64,000 nt of DNA from assembly GCF_002902625.1 (NCBI RefSeq), contig NZ_PPRG01000022.1, positions 1 to 64,000 of the forward strand, read 5' to 3'. Source of the stretch: Staphylococcus devriesei. GTDB taxonomy: Bacteria > Bacillota > Bacilli > Staphylococcales > Staphylococcaceae. A program made the translations under genes and the position numbers. Of the stretch, positions 27,634 to 37,188 are shown piece after piece; position 1 is the first letter of the stretch, and every line of letters starts with the position of its first letter. A model generated the notes under the pieces. That model was not told the DNA's origin, searched no databases, and saw only the letters and a list, made by a program, of their open reading frames with translations.

Positions 27634-28794
27634 ATGGTCATTTCAAAGAGATTAGCCGCAATACCAGAAAGTTACTTTGGTAAAACGATGGGGCGAAAAG
27701 TTGAACATGGACCTTTGCCACTGATAAATATGGCAGTAGGTATTCCAGATGGCGAAACGCCTAAAGGTATTGTGGATCATTTTGCAGAAGCAGTGCGTCT
27801 ACCTGAGAATCAAAAGTATGGAGCTTTTCATGGTAAAGAATCATTTAAAGAAGCCATTGTGAATTTCTATCAACGTCAATATAACGTGGAATTACATAAA
27901 GATGATGAAGTATGTATTCTATACGGTACCAAGAACGGACTAGTTGCTTTACCGACGTGTGTCGTTAACCCAGGGGAGAATGTACTGTTGCCTGACCCCG
28001 GTTATACAGATTATCTGGCAGGTGTGATGCTAGCCGACGCGAATCCCGTACCACTCAATTTATCGCCTCCTGGCTATTTACCAGATTGGGAGCGTGTAGA
28101 TAAAGCGACTTTGGCACATACATCATTGATTTACCTTACTTATCCAAACAATCCGACTGGCTCTACTGCTACGTCAGAAGTGTTTGATAAAACGATTAAG
28201 CGTTTTAGAGGAACACAGACGAAGATTGTTCACGACTTTGCCTATAGCGCATTTGGTTTCGATGCAAAGAACCCGAGCATTCTAGCCTCTGAACATGGGA
28301 AAGACGTCGCAATCGAAATTTTCTCATTATCAAAAGGTTATAATATGTCAGGTTTCCGAGTCGGATTTGCAGTAGGGAATAAAGAAATGATTCAAGCATT
28401 GAAGAAATATCAAACCCATACCAATGCAGGTATGTTTGGGGCCTTACAGGATGCTGCCACATATGCGCTAAATAACTATGATGATTTTTTAGAAGAACAA
28501 AACGCTACGTTTAAACGTCGTCGTGATACTTTTGAAGCACGTCTAGCTGAAGCACAATTACCTTTCGTACATTCAAAAGGAGGCATTTATTCATGGTTAC
28601 AAACGCCGCCAGGGTATGACAGTGAAGCGTTTGAACAGTATTTATTAAAAGAACAATCCATTTTAGTCGCCCCAGGTATTCCATTTGGAGAAAATGGCCG
28701 TCATTACGTCAGAATCTCCTTAGCATTAAACGACAGTGATTTAGAGGAAGCAGCCGAACGGTTAGCCTCATTAGCACATTTATACGACAACTAA
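27634..28794 (+). CDS. Class I/II PLP aminotransferase under SAM riboswitch control, 386 aa
   Basis: This is a fold-type I enzyme of the aspartate/branched-chain/methionine aminotransferase group. TYPNNPTG (about 170) and the cofactor Lys in FSLSKGYNMSGFRVG (about 235) are visible, and the C-terminal RISLALN holds the carboxylate-binding Arg. The SAM riboswitch suggests a sulfur amino acid substrate; interconversion of methionine and 4-methylthio-2-oxobutyrate, as done by MtnE, is my inference. It is 24 bases upstream of the 2-hydroxyacid dehydrogenase gene. Confidence 0.85.
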   Translation: MVISKRLAAIPESYFGKTMGRKVEHGPLPLINMAVGIPDGETPKGIVDHFAEAVRLPENQKYGAFHGKESFKEAIVNFYQRQYNVELHKDDEVCILYGTKNGLVALPTCVVNPGENVLLPDPGYTDYLAGVMLADANPVPLNLSPPGYLPDWERVDKATLAHTSLIYLTYPNNPTGSTATSEVFDKTIKRFRGTQTKIVHDFAYSAFGFDAKNPSILASEHGKDVAIEIFSLSKGYNMSGFRVGFAVGNKEMIQALKKYQTHTNAGMFGALQDAATYALNNYDDFLEEQNATFKRRRDTFEARLAEAQLPFVHSKGGIYSWLQTPPGYDSEAFEQYLLKEQSILVAPGIPFGENGRHYVRISLALNDSDLEEAAERLASLAHLYDN

Positions 28795-28818
28795 GAACAC
28801 AATAAAGGATGATAAATA

Positions 28819-29817
28819 ATGTTAAAAATTAAAATGATGAGCGTCAGAGATGAAGATGTACCTTTTATCGAACAATGGGCACAAGATAATCAAGTTGAAA
28901 TAGAGATGAATAAAGAACTATTAACCGATGATAACGTGGACAGCGTGAAAGGATTCGACGGTGTATCATTATCTCAACAACATCCTCTTTCAGAATATGT
29001 ATTTGCCAAATTACATGACTTTGGTATTAAGCATATCGCACAACGCAGTGCAGGATTCGATATGTACGACTTAGACTTAGCGACAAAGTATGATATTGTT
29101 ATTTCCAATGTTCCTTCATATTCACCAAGTTCCATTGCAGAATTCGCTGTAACACAAGCGATTAATATTGTGAGAAATCAAAATGATATTCAACGTAAAG
29201 TACGTGACTATGATTTCCGTTGGGAGCCTTCTATATTATCACGTTCGATTAGTGATTTAACGGTAGCTGTTATTGGTACAGGACGTATTGGTTCTGTAGC
29301 AGCTAAGATCTTTGCGAACGGCTATAATAGTAATGTTATTGCGTATGATCCTTTTCCAAATGAACATGTAGCGAAATATGTCGAATATAAAAATACGTTA
29401 GAAGAAGCAGTAGCAGAAGCGGATATTGTGACGGTACATATTCCGGCTACACAATATAATGGACACCTATTTAACGAAGCAATATTTTCAAAATTTAAAA
29501 AGGGCGCAGTATTTGTCAATGCAGCAAGAGGTTCAATGGTGGATACTAAAGCTTTACTTGCTGCGCTAGATAGTGGTCATCTTAAAGGCGCAGCTTTAGA
29601 TACTTATGAATATGAACGTGGCTTATTCCCAGGAGACTATCGAGGTAAAGACATTAACGACGGACTATTGGATACACTCATTGAACGAGAGGATATTCTG
29701 TTAACACCACATATTGCTTTTTATACGGAAGCGGCTGTTAATAATTTAGTAGTAGATGCATTAGATGCTATTATTGAATTTCGTAACACTGGAACTACGA
29801 AATTAAGAGTTAACTAA
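28819..29817 (+). CDS. ddh: D-2-hydroxyacid dehydrogenase (D-lactate dehydrogenase type), 332 aa
   Basis: The enzyme reduces a 2-oxoacid with NADH. The NAD fold is VIGTGRIGSVAAKIF (about 151). The catalytic Arg is in NAARGSMVD (about 234), the Glu in ALDTYEYE, and the His in LTPHIAFYTE (about 295). It is of the LdhA/Ddh type and would usually be called D-lactate dehydrogenase. Being in a SAM-riboswitch operon with an aminotransferase, its real substrate may be a methionine- or branched-chain-derived 2-oxoacid; that is inference. Confidence 0.87.
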   Translation: MLKIKMMSVRDEDVPFIEQWAQDNQVEIEMNKELLTDDNVDSVKGFDGVSLSQQHPLSEYVFAKLHDFGIKHIAQRSAGFDMYDLDLATKYDIVISNVPSYSPSSIAEFAVTQAINIVRNQNDIQRKVRDYDFRWEPSILSRSISDLTVAVIGTGRIGSVAAKIFANGYNSNVIAYDPFPNEHVAKYVEYKNTLEEAVAEADIVTVHIPATQYNGHLFNEAIFSKFKKGAVFVNAARGSMVDTKALLAALDSGHLKGAALDTYEYERGLFPGDYRGKDINDGLLDTLIEREDILLTPHIAFYTEAAVNNLVVDALDAIIEFRNTGTTKLRVN

Positions 29818-29875
29818 ATAAGAAGAGTCGTACTAATACCTTACTATAATTTTTAAAATTTCATAGTTTCGGCTC

Positions 29876-29922
29876 ATAAAAAAGGCGTAAAGATGACTAA
29901 ATCACCTTTACGCCTATAATAT
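29876..29922 (-). terminator. Terminator of copA-copZ, repeat-family hairpin
   Basis: On the minus strand AGGCGTAAAGGTGA pairs with TCATCTTTACGCCT and is followed by six T's. Member of the TAGAGATGATT-type hairpin family; on the plus strand it could also end the ddh transcript. Confidence 0.82.
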
Positions 29923-29963
29923 TAGGGTTGATATCCTACGTTTTTAAAATCATGTATTCAAGG

Positions 29964-30170
29964 TTATTTTACATCGTAACCTTGGTCTTCAATGGCTTGT
30001 TTCATTTGATCAACTGAGACTCTGTTTTCATCATAATCGACTCTAACTTCACTTTTTTCTAAATTAACTTCAGCTGTTGTAACGCCGTTTAATTTAGCTA
30101 AGGCAGATTCGATAGCATTTCTGCAATGATCACAGCTCATGCCGTCTACTTTAATTGTTTCATTAATCAT
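29964..30170 (-). CDS. copZ: Copper chaperone CopZ, 68 aa
   Basis: The small cytoplasmic protein binds Cu(I) and delivers it to CopA. The metal-binding GMSCDHC is at residues about 9-15, in a single HMA domain ending EDQGYDVK. GGAGGTG fixes the ATG at 30170. It is encoded 147 bases downstream of copA on the same strand. Confidence 0.95.
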   Translation of the reverse strand: MINETIKVDGMSCDHCRNAIESALAKLNGVTTAEVNLEKSEVRVDYDENRVSVDQMKQAIEDQGYDVK

Positions 30171-30316
30171 CTGTGTCACCTCCAAAGAATCACATTAGTA
30201 TATACCCTTATTCTACTCCTTTATATATATCAAAGAAAAGAAAACGTGACGAAATCATAAATTAAAGTTAATTTTTAGGAAAGTGCGTATAATTTTAGCA
30301 TATAATTAAATGTTTA

Positions 30317-32704
30317 TTATAATTTCATACGTTTTAGGCGTAGAGCATTACTTACTACACTGACTGAACTTAAAGCCATTGCAGCACCGGCAATCCATGG
30401 CGCCAATAATCCCATAGCAGCAATTGGAATACCAGCTACATTATAGCCAAAGGCCCAGAATAAATTCTGTTTAATATTACGGATGGTTTGATCACTGGCA
30501 TGAATAGCTTTAGGAACTAAGTGAATATCGCCACCTAAAATTGTTATATCGGCCGCTTCAATCGCTACTTCTGTACCTGTGCCCATCGCAATACCAATAT
30601 CTGCTTTCACAAGTGCAGGGGCATCATTAATTCCATCACCCACCATCGCTACTTTATGTCCTTTGTCTTGTAATTGCGCTATATGTTGGGCTTTATCTTC
30701 AGGTAGAACACCAGCAATAACTTGGTCGATGCCTACTTCTGAAGCAATCGCTTGAGCGGTACGTTGATTGTCACCAGTTAACATGACAGTATGAATATCC
30801 ATATTAGTTAACTGTTGTACCGCTTCTTTTGCAGAAGCTTTCACAGTATCTGCTACAGCAACCATACCTTGTAATTCGCCATCATAAGCAATTAACATCA
30901 CTGTATGACCATTCGCTTCCATATTTTCCATTTTTTGTCGATAATCTGTAATATCAATATTATTATCTTGCATTAACTTTCGATTACCTACTAGTAAATA
31001 TCGGCCATCAATAAATGCTTGGATGCCATGTCCTGGCAAGGTTTTATAGTCTTCTACATCTATTTGAGTGACATTTTGCTCATTAGCATATTGTACTATC
31101 GCAGTAGCCAACGGATGTTCTGAATTACTTTCAGCTGATGCAACTAGTGCTAGTGTCTCTTTTTTACCTTGAAAATGAGTTACCTCAGGTTTGCCATGTG
31201 TAAGTGTACCTGTCTTATCAAACACTATCGTGTCGACTTGGTGTGTACGTTCCACATATTCGCCACCTTTAAATAAAATGCCGTTTTCAGCAGCTCGTCC
31301 TGTACCTACCATAATTGAAGTAGGTGTAGCGAGACCTAGCGCACAAGGGCAAGCAATAACTAATACTGAAATCATTGCGACTAGTGCGTCTTCAAATTGA
31401 CCTGGATGAACAAGTGTTATCCAAATTAAGAATGTAAGTATAGCGATTCCAATAACGATAGGTACGAAATAACCCGAAATGATATCCGCAAGGCGTTGAA
31501 TAGGGGCTTTAGAGCTTTGAGCTTCCTCTACAACTTTAATGATGTTAGATAACGCTGTATCTTTACCAACGTTGGTTGCTTTAATAGTGATGACACCATT
31601 TGAATTCATTGTAGAACCGATTACGTTATCATCAACTTTCTTATCTACAGGCATAGATTCACCAGTCAACATAGATTCGTCGACAGCCGTCTCACCTTTA
31701 ATGATTTGACCATCAACTGGAATTTTTTCACCAGGCTTAATTAATAATATATCGTCTACATTAACTTGATTCAGAGGGACCATTTGTTCAGTGCCATTCT
31801 CTGTAATAATACGTGCTTCTTTCGCTTGTAGATTTAATAGTTCACTTAATGCGTTAGTAGTTTGAGATTTAGCACGTGCTTCTAAATATTTTCCAAAAAG
31901 GATTAACGTAATTAAAACGGCGCTTGTTTCAAAATAAAGATGAGGTATAGAAGGTGTACCAATTAGCCATTTAATCATTTCATAAATACTAAAGAAGTAG
32001 GCTGCACTTGTACCTAGTACAACGAGAACATCCATATTAGCGCCCCCATTGCGTATATTCTTATAGGCACCCACATAGAATTGCCAACCAATAATAAATT
32101 GAATAGGTGTAGCTAACACGAGCTGAAACCAAGGATTCATTAAAAGATCAGGTAAATTCATATTAAATAAATGAACAAACATCGTCATCAGTAAAGGTAA
32201 AGCTAAAACTGATGAAATAATTAATTTGTTACGTTTATGCTTTAATTCTTTTTCCTTTCGAGATGCTTGCTGTTCTTCTGTTTGTTTAGGTTGAGCATCA
32301 TATCCTAAATTTTGAATACGTTCAATTAGGGCATCAACATCAGTCTGCCCTGGATAGTAACTAATCATAGCTTGTTCGGTAGTTAAGTTTACGGTTGCTT
32401 GTTTAACACCAGAGGCTTTGTTTAACACTTTCTCAATACGATTAGAACAAGCAGCACATGTCATACCAGTAATATCTAGCTCAGTTTTATCGGTTGCGAC
32501 ATCGTAACCAAGCTTTTGAATGTTAGAAACGAAGTCACTTACGGTATAGGTGTTGGGATCATATTCAATATTTGCTTTTTCAGTTGTTAAGTTCACTTGT
32601 GCATTAACACGGTCCATTTTATTTAAGCGTTTCTCGATGCGATTTGAGCAAGCGGCACAAGTCATACCCGTCACATCTAAGGTCACGTTACTAGTTTGGC
32701 TCAT
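30317..32704 (-). CDS. copA: Copper-exporting P1B-type ATPase CopA, 795 aa
   Basis: CopA pumps Cu(I) out of the cytoplasm using ATP. Two N-terminal HMA domains each have GMTCAACS (about residues 12 and 80). Then come the membrane CPCALG (metal channel), the TGES dephosphorylation motif, the phosphorylated Asp in DKTGT, the nucleotide-binding SEHPLA and the hinge GDGINDAP. Two ATGs lie side by side; the second (32704) has better spacing to GGAGGT. A CsoR-type operator is 30 bases upstream. The csoR gene itself is not in the window. Confidence 0.96.
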   Translation of the reverse strand: MSQTSNVTLDVTGMTCAACSNRIEKRLNKMDRVNAQVNLTTEKANIEYDPNTYTVSDFVSNIQKLGYDVATDKTELDITGMTCAACSNRIEKVLNKASGVKQATVNLTTEQAMISYYPGQTDVDALIERIQNLGYDAQPKQTEEQQASRKEKELKHKRNKLIISSVLALPLLMTMFVHLFNMNLPDLLMNPWFQLVLATPIQFIIGWQFYVGAYKNIRNGGANMDVLVVLGTSAAYFFSIYEMIKWLIGTPSIPHLYFETSAVLITLILFGKYLEARAKSQTTNALSELLNLQAKEARIITENGTEQMVPLNQVNVDDILLIKPGEKIPVDGQIIKGETAVDESMLTGESMPVDKKVDDNVIGSTMNSNGVITIKATNVGKDTALSNIIKVVEEAQSSKAPIQRLADIISGYFVPIVIGIAILTFLIWITLVHPGQFEDALVAMISVLVIACPCALGLATPTSIMVGTGRAAENGILFKGGEYVERTHQVDTIVFDKTGTLTHGKPEVTHFQGKKETLALVASAESNSEHPLATAIVQYANEQNVTQIDVEDYKTLPGHGIQAFIDGRYLLVGNRKLMQDNNIDITDYRQKMENMEANGHTVMLIAYDGELQGMVAVADTVKASAKEAVQQLTNMDIHTVMLTGDNQRTAQAIASEVGIDQVIAGVLPEDKAQHIAQLQDKGHKVAMVGDGINDAPALVKADIGIAMGTGTEVAIEAADITILGGDIHLVPKAIHASDQTIRNIKQNLFWAFGYNVAGIPIAAMGLLAPWIAGAAMALSSVSVVSNALRLKRMKL

Positions 32705-32735
32705 CATTTTACCTCCAATTCATTTCATTACCAAT

Positions 32736-32752
32736 ATACCCCCTAAGGGTAT
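32736..32752 (-). promoter_or_regulatory. CsoR-type copper operator
   Basis: ATACCCCCTAAGGGTAT is a palindrome with the TACCC/GGGTA arms of CsoR sites and lies immediately upstream of copA. Copper would release CsoR and turn on copA-copZ. Confidence 0.8.
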
Positions 32753-32785
32753 TGTAGTCAATCATTCCATTTATTTTAATAATTT

Positions 32786-32826
32786 AAAAGCCTAGAACAC
32801 TTTGTTAAACGTGTTCTGGGCTTCTA
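32786..32826 (-). terminator. Terminator of the 33075 small-protein gene
   Basis: On the minus strand AGCCCAGAACAC pairs with GTGTTCTAGGCT and is followed by TTT. Confidence 0.8.
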
Positions 32827-32868
32827 TCGTAAGGCATTAAAATGAAATAAAGTTATTCTACTAATCAA

Positions 32869-33075
32869 TTAAAAAAAGTCGGATGGTTTAAAATCTTCTA
32901 AGTTTAGGTCTTTAAAGTTGTTAAAATTATAGTTGGAAATGGTTTGAACTAATTCGCCATTTTTAGCTTCGTCATAGTATTTGTTCACATCGCTCACGAC
33001 GTCATGGTCTTGAAATGTTTTAACTATACCTAAAATGACAAGCAGCGTAACGACTCCTTTTAATAATACTCTCAT
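32869..33075 (-). CDS. Small exported or membrane protein of unknown function, 68 aa
   Basis: An N-terminal hydrophobic stretch (MRVLLKGVVTLLVILGIVK) is followed by a soluble acidic tail ending FKPSDFF. AAGGAG lies 11 bases before the ATG and TTGACC-N17-TATATA (33126 to 33098 on this strand) forms a good promoter. No family is recognised. It has its own terminator, so it is an independent small gene upstream of copA. Confidence 0.75.
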   Translation of the reverse strand: MRVLLKGVVTLLVILGIVKTFQDHDVVSDVNKYYDEAKNGELVQTISNYNFNNFKDLNLEDFKPSDFF

Positions 33076-33097
33076 TTATAATCGCACTCCTTTTATT

Positions 33098-33126
33098 TAT
33101 ATACACTGTGATTGATAGATGGTCAA
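33098..33126 (-). promoter_or_regulatory. Promoter of the small exported protein gene
   Basis: On the minus strand TTGACC, 17 bases, TATATA, about 25 bases before the ATG. Confidence 0.65.
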
Positions 33127-33272
33127 TTTGAAAACTTATTTTAATTATAAAGCCCTAACATCTTAGTTTCATGCGTCTATAGTATTGATGTTAAGTGGTG
33201 CTAAAGTCGGAAATAGCTTATCTAAAGAATTTAACTGGTGTATGATTCAATTTAATTATAAATTAATTTGTT

Positions 33273-33298
33273 GTTTTGAAAAACCATTAAATGGGAAC
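33273..33298 (+). promoter_or_regulatory. Candidate sigma-B promoter of the SDR gene
   Basis: GTTTTG, 14 bases, GGGAAC; close to GTTTWW-N12-15-GGGWAW. It lies 32 bases before the ATG. Confidence 0.55.
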
Positions 33299-33329
33299 GA
33301 GTAAGTAAATGGAAAAGGAGTGTGTTTAA

Positions 33330-34199
33330 ATGAATTTATTAGATTTTCATAAACAAATTAAAGGCTATACTCAAGATCAACAACCTGGTATTGAAAAAGA
33401 TATGGACCCTAAACCAGTAGCGGAATTAGATGAATATAAAGCAGCAGGCAAGTTAAAAGGTAAAGTAGCATTAATTACTGGAGGAGATTCAGGTATCGGT
33501 CGTTCAGTAGCTATTTTATTTGCCAAAGAGGGAGCTAATGTTGCGATTGGTTACTATAATGAACACGAAGATGCAGAAGAAACAGTGAACCGTCTTAAAG
33601 AAATTGGCGTTGAAGCTAAAGCTTATGCACATGATTTAAAAGACGCTGAACAATCTAAACAACTTGTGGACAATGTAGTTAAAGATTTCGGTGGCTTAAA
33701 TATTTTAGTAAATAATGGGGCAGTTCAATTTCCACAAGATAATTTCTTAGATATTACACCCGCTCAATTTAAAGAAACATTCGATACAAATATCTTTGGT
33801 ATGTTCTTCTTAACGCAAGCTGCCGTTCCTCATTTAGGAGAAAATGATGCGATTATAAATAGTACAAGCATAACGGCATATCGTGGTTCAGGACACTTAA
33901 TCGATTACTCTGCAACTAAAGGTGCGATTGTGTCATTCACACGTTCATTAGCAACTACATTAATGGAGAAAAATATTCGCGTTAACGGTGTAGCGCCAGG
34001 ACCAATTTATACTCCATTAATCCCTGCTACATTTGATGAAGATAAAGTGGAAAATCAAGGTGGCGATACTCCGATGGGTAGACGTGGCCAACCAGCTGAA
34101 CTTGCACCTGCCTATGTCTTCCTAGCTACAAATGCAGATAGTTCTTATATAACTGGTCAAATCATTCACGTTAACGGTGGAGATTTTATTACTTCATAA
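33330..34199 (+). CDS. Short-chain dehydrogenase/reductase with N-terminal extension, 289 aa
   Basis: An NAD(P)-dependent oxidoreductase of the YhdF/YhxD general-stress type. The family's extra N-terminal segment (about 1-40, QQPGIEKDMDPKP) precedes the Rossmann motif TGGDSGIGR (about 50). NNGA, the catalytic Ser in STSITAYRG, and YSATK (about 195-199) follow, with GPIYTPLIPA after. Substrate unknown. AAGGAG precedes the ATG, and a sigma-B-like promoter suggests stress induction. Confidence 0.87.
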   Translation: MNLLDFHKQIKGYTQDQQPGIEKDMDPKPVAELDEYKAAGKLKGKVALITGGDSGIGRSVAILFAKEGANVAIGYYNEHEDAEETVNRLKEIGVEAKAYAHDLKDAEQSKQLVDNVVKDFGGLNILVNNGAVQFPQDNFLDITPAQFKETFDTNIFGMFFLTQAAVPHLGENDAIINSTSITAYRGSGHLIDYSATKGAIVSFTRSLATTLMEKNIRVNGVAPGPIYTPLIPATFDEDKVENQGGDTPMGRRGQPAELAPAYVFLATNADSSYITGQIIHVNGGDFITS

Positions 34200-34218
34200 T
34201 ATAGCAACACTACTTATG

Positions 34219-34261
34219 GTCTAAGGCATTATTACTTTATTGATGTCTTAGACTTTTTTAA
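34219..34261 (+). terminator. Terminator after the SDR gene
   Basis: GTCTAAGGCAT pairs with ATGTCTTAGAC, then six T's. Confidence 0.87.
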
Positions 34262-34321
34262 TTAGATAATTTATATTTTATTCTACTCTTTTCAAACAAT
34301 TAAAATAATTTGTAAAATATG

Positions 34322-34346
34322 GTTTACTTGTGAATTGAATGGGAAT
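34322..34346 (+). promoter_or_regulatory. Sigma-B promoter of the KGG protein gene
   Basis: GTTTAC, 13 bases, GGGAAT: a near-consensus general-stress promoter, 80 bases before the start codon. Confidence 0.72.
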
Positions 34347-34425
34347 AAATAAACTACACCTAGAGATTCGTGGTAATTATGACACCTTATGATAGTTTTA
34401 AAAACATTTTAAGGAGGAATTTTTA

Positions 34426-34563
34426 ATGTCTGAAGAGAAAAAAATGACGCACGAGGAAGCAGGCCAAAAAGGTGGAGAAGCCACATCGTCAAATCATAAT
34501 AAAGAATTTTATAAAGAAATTGGCGAAAAAGGCGGTAAGTCACAATCAAGTAATAATAAGTAA
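34426..34563 (+). CDS. KGG-motif stress protein, 45 aa
   Basis: The short hydrophilic protein starts MSEEKKMTHEEAGQKGGEA and has two KGG repeats (QKGGEA at about 14-19 and EKGGKS at about 34-39) separated by NKEFYKEIG. This is the pattern of GsiB/YciG-like general-stress proteins. AAGGAGG lies eight bases before the ATG. The sigma-B promoter upstream fits. Function in relatives is poorly defined and probably protective. Confidence 0.88.
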   Translation: MSEEKKMTHEEAGQKGGEATSSNHNKEFYKEIGEKGGKSQSSNNK

Positions 34564-34582
34564 AATCAATCATTAAAAACGC

Positions 34583-34648
34583 ACAAAAGTAGCTATGAAG
34601 AAATCGATGTATGATGTGACAGATTTTTTTATAGCTATTTTTATGTGT
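34583..34648 (+). terminator. Terminator after the KGG protein gene
   Basis: TAGCTATGAAGAAATC pairs with GATTTTTTTATAGCTA, followed by TTTTTAT. Confidence 0.78.
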
Positions 34649-34707
34649 ATTTTTCATATATAGAGGTTAAAATTCAATGAGAAGATTAAAAGAAATAGGT
34701 GAAGCAT

Positions 34708-35298
34708 ATGACGGAAAAAGAAAAGATGTTAGCCCATAAATGGTATGATGCTAACTTTGATGAAGAGTTAAGCGATGATCGAAAGCGCGCAAAAGATTTG
34801 TGCTTTGAATTTAATCAGACGCGTCCTAGTCATACTAACAAACGCCTTGAAATTTTAACCGATTTATTTGGTTATCCTTTAGAAAATGTGGCTATTAATA
34901 GCCCATTCGACACGGATTACGGTTGGAATGTTAAATTAGGTCATAATGTATTTGTAAATAGTAATTGTTATTTTATAGACGGAGGCGGTATTACTATCGG
35001 TAACGATGTATTTATAGGACCATCCTGTGGCTTCTATACGGCGCATCATCCACTGACGTATCAAGAACGTAATAAAGGATTAGAATTAGCTCAACCGATT
35101 ATTATTGGAAATAATATTTGGTTTGGAGGTAATGTGGTCGTCACACCAGGCGTAACAATAGGCGATGGTTCAGTAATCGCTGCCGGTAGCGTAGTAACTA
35201 AAGACGTCCCACCTAATAGTTTAATAGCTGGTGTTCCTGCGAAAGTCGTTAGAACTATTGATGAGAATGATGCACCAAATTTTAAGGAAAATAAATAG
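34708..35298 (+). CDS. Maltose/galactoside O-acetyltransferase family protein, 196 aa
   Basis: The Maa/LacA-type acetyltransferase moves acetyl from acetyl-CoA to a sugar hydroxyl. The N-terminal Mac domain ([15 protein letters not shown]) precedes a left-handed beta-helix of hexapeptide repeats (about 75-185). The catalytic His lies in FYTAHHPLT (about 115), followed by [22 protein letters not shown] and [15 protein letters not shown] supports the ATG at 34708. The physiological acceptor is unknown. Confidence 0.87.
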   Translation: MTEKEKMLAHKWYDANFDEELSDDRKRAKDLCFEFNQTRPSHTNKRLEILTDLFGYPLENVAINSPFDTDYGWNVKLGHNVFVNSNCYFIDGGGITIGNDVFIGPSCGFYTAHHPLTYQERNKGLELAQPIIIGNNIWFGGNVVVTPGVTIGDGSVIAAGSVVTKDVPPNSLIAGVPAKVVRTIDENDAPNFKENK

Positions 35299-35351
35299 AC
35301 AGATAAGCGTTTTTAGTATAATACTATTTTAAAACTTTTCAGACAATATAG

Positions 35352-35365
35352 TGTAAGCGATTGCA
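35352..35365 (+). promoter_or_regulatory. cre site (CcpA) upstream of rocA
   Basis: TGTAAGCGATTGCA matches TGWAANCGNTNWCA at 13 of 14 positions. CcpA repression of proline/arginine catabolism in glucose would be expected. Confidence 0.7.
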
Positions 35366-35398
35366 AAACATAGGGATTACATAGTAGAATGAAGTTAA

Positions 35399-35413
35399 TG
35401 ATACGAATTATCA
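35399..35413 (+). promoter_or_regulatory. Fur-family-like box upstream of rocA
   Basis: TGATACGAATTATCA matches TGATAATNATTATCA at 12 of 14 scored positions, within a 19-base palindrome with AATGATA/TATCATT arms. It lies 65 bases before rocA. A metal-responsive Fur, PerR or Zur site is possible. Confidence 0.4.
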
Positions 35414-35478
35414 TTTTTATGTAAGACAATATTTTACTGATTTTAAAATATTTAAAAATAAATAGGGGGTAATTAAGA

Positions 35479-37023
35479 ATGGTAGTACCTTTCAAAAATG
35501 AACCTGGGATTGATTTTTCAGTACAAGAAAATGTGGAAAGATTTCAAAAAACATTAGAACAAGTAAAAAGTGAGCTTGGTCAAACACTTCCGATTGTGAT
35601 TGACGGCGAACACATTACTAAAGATGATACATTTGATTCAATTAATCCAGCTAATACATCTGAAGTCGTTGCGAAAGTATCTAAAGCAACAAAAGAAGAT
35701 GTAGAAAAAGCATTTGAATCTTCAAATAAAGCATATAAAGAATGGAGCAGATGGTCACACAGAGACCGTGCTGAACTCTTACTTCGTGTAGCGGCAATTA
35801 TTCGTCGTCGTAAAGAAGAAATTTCTGCAGTGATGGTTTATGAAGCGGGTAAACCATGGGATGAAGCGGTTGGCGATGCTGCTGAAGGTATCGACTTTAT
35901 TGAATACTATGCACGTTCAATGATGGAATTATCAGACGGTAAACCTGTGTTAGACCGTGAAGGTGAACACAATAGATACTTCTATAAATCAATTGGTACT
36001 GGCGTAACAATTCCACCTTGGAACTTCCCATTCGCAATTATGGCTGGTACAACATTAGCGCCAGTCGTAGCTGGTAACACAGTATTATTAAAACCAGCCG
36101 AAGACACTGTATTAACTGCCTATAAATTAATCGAAATCTTAGAAGAAGCAGGTCTTCCTAAAGGTGTAGTTAACTTCGTACCGGGTGATCCAAAAGAAAT
36201 TGGTGACTACTTAGTTGACTCTGTTCATACTCACTTCGTAACATTTACAGGTTCACGTGCAACAGGTACACGTATTTATGAACGTAGTGCCGTAGTTCAA
36301 GAAGGTCAAACATTCTTGAAACGTGTAATTGCTGAAATGGGCGGTAAAGATGCGATTGTTGTAGATGAAAATACAGATACTGACTTAGCAGCAGAATCAA
36401 TCGTTAATTCAGCGTTTGGTTTCTCTGGTCAAAAATGTTCAGCTTGTTCTCGTGCCATCGTCCACAGTTCAGTATATGACGAAGTATTAGAAAAAGCAGT
36501 CGAACTAACTAAAGAATTAACAGTAGGTGACACTGTAAATAATACTTACATGGGTCCAGTTATTAATAAAAAACAATTCGATAAAATAAAAAAATATATC
36601 GAAATCGGTGGTAAAGAAGGTAAAATTGAAATTGGTGGCGACGCTGATGATTCAACAGGTTACTTCATCAACCCTACTATCATTTCAGGCTTAAAATCTT
36701 CTGACCAAGTTATGAAAGAAGAAATCTTCGGCCCAGTTGTTGGATTCACTAAATTCGATAACTTTGACGAAGCAATTGATATTGCCAATGATACAGATTA
36801 TGGCTTAACAGGCGCTGTAATTACAAATAACCGTGAACATTGGATTAAAGCAGTAAACGAATTCGATGTAGGTAACTTATACCTTAACCGTGGATGTACT
36901 GCAGCAGTTGTAGGTTATCATCCATTTGGTGGTTTCAAAATGTCAGGTACTGACGCAAAAACAGGTAGCCCTGACTATTTATTAAACTTCTTAGAACAAA
37001 AAGTTGTATCAGAAATGTTCTAA
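35479..37023 (+). CDS. rocA: L-glutamate gamma-semialdehyde dehydrogenase RocA, 514 aa
   Basis: It oxidises glutamate-5-semialdehyde (pyrroline-5-carboxylate) to glutamate with NAD, the second step of proline and arginine breakdown. The aldehyde dehydrogenase landmarks are [10 protein letters not shown], the NAD-binding [13 protein letters not shown], the Glu in [12 protein letters not shown] and the catalytic Cys in [13 protein letters not shown] (about 321). GGGGG precedes the ATG. A cre-like and a Fur-like site precede it. It is distinct from the AldH used in pigment synthesis. Confidence 0.94.
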   Translation: MVVPFKNEPGIDFSVQENVERFQKTLEQVKSELGQTLPIVIDGEHITKDDTFDSINPANTSEVVAKVSKATKEDVEKAFESSNKAYKEWSRWSHRDRAELLLRVAAIIRRRKEEISAVMVYEAGKPWDEAVGDAAEGIDFIEYYARSMMELSDGKPVLDREGEHNRYFYKSIGTGVTIPPWNFPFAIMAGTTLAPVVAGNTVLLKPAEDTVLTAYKLIEILEEAGLPKGVVNFVPGDPKEIGDYLVDSVHTHFVTFTGSRATGTRIYERSAVVQEGQTFLKRVIAEMGGKDAIVVDENTDTDLAAESIVNSAFGFSGQKCSACSRAIVHSSVYDEVLEKAVELTKELTVGDTVNNTYMGPVINKKQFDKIKKYIEIGGKEGKIEIGGDADDSTGYFINPTIISGLKSSDQVMKEEIFGPVVGFTKFDNFDEAIDIANDTDYGLTGAVITNNREHWIKAVNEFDVGNLYLNRGCTAAVVGYHPFGGFKMSGTDAKTGSPDYLLNFLEQKVVSEMF

Positions 37024-37079
37024 GGCATGACTTGCAAATAAAATATAGTGTGAGGTAAAAATATCTTAGACTAAAATTA

Positions 37080-37120
37080 AACGACAATTTCTGTTCAATA
37101 TACCAGGAATTGTCGTTTTC
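37080..37120. terminator. Terminator between rocA and the TetR gene
   Basis: AACGACAATT pairs with AATTGTCGTT and is followed by TTC; usable in both directions. Confidence 0.75.
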
Positions 37121-37188
37121 TATATATTATTTAAATGTATAGTTGAAATAGATTGGGGATTAACTGGCGAATTTTAAGTTAAATAAAA

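Noticed and set aside
34409-34657. 82-codon minus-strand frame opposite the KGG protein gene
   Set aside because: It is the antisense shadow of a better-supported gene with a sigma-B promoter and AAGGAGG.
35313-35495. 60-codon minus-strand frame across the rocA control region
   Set aside because: It overlaps the cre and Fur-like sites and the rocA start; no binding site.
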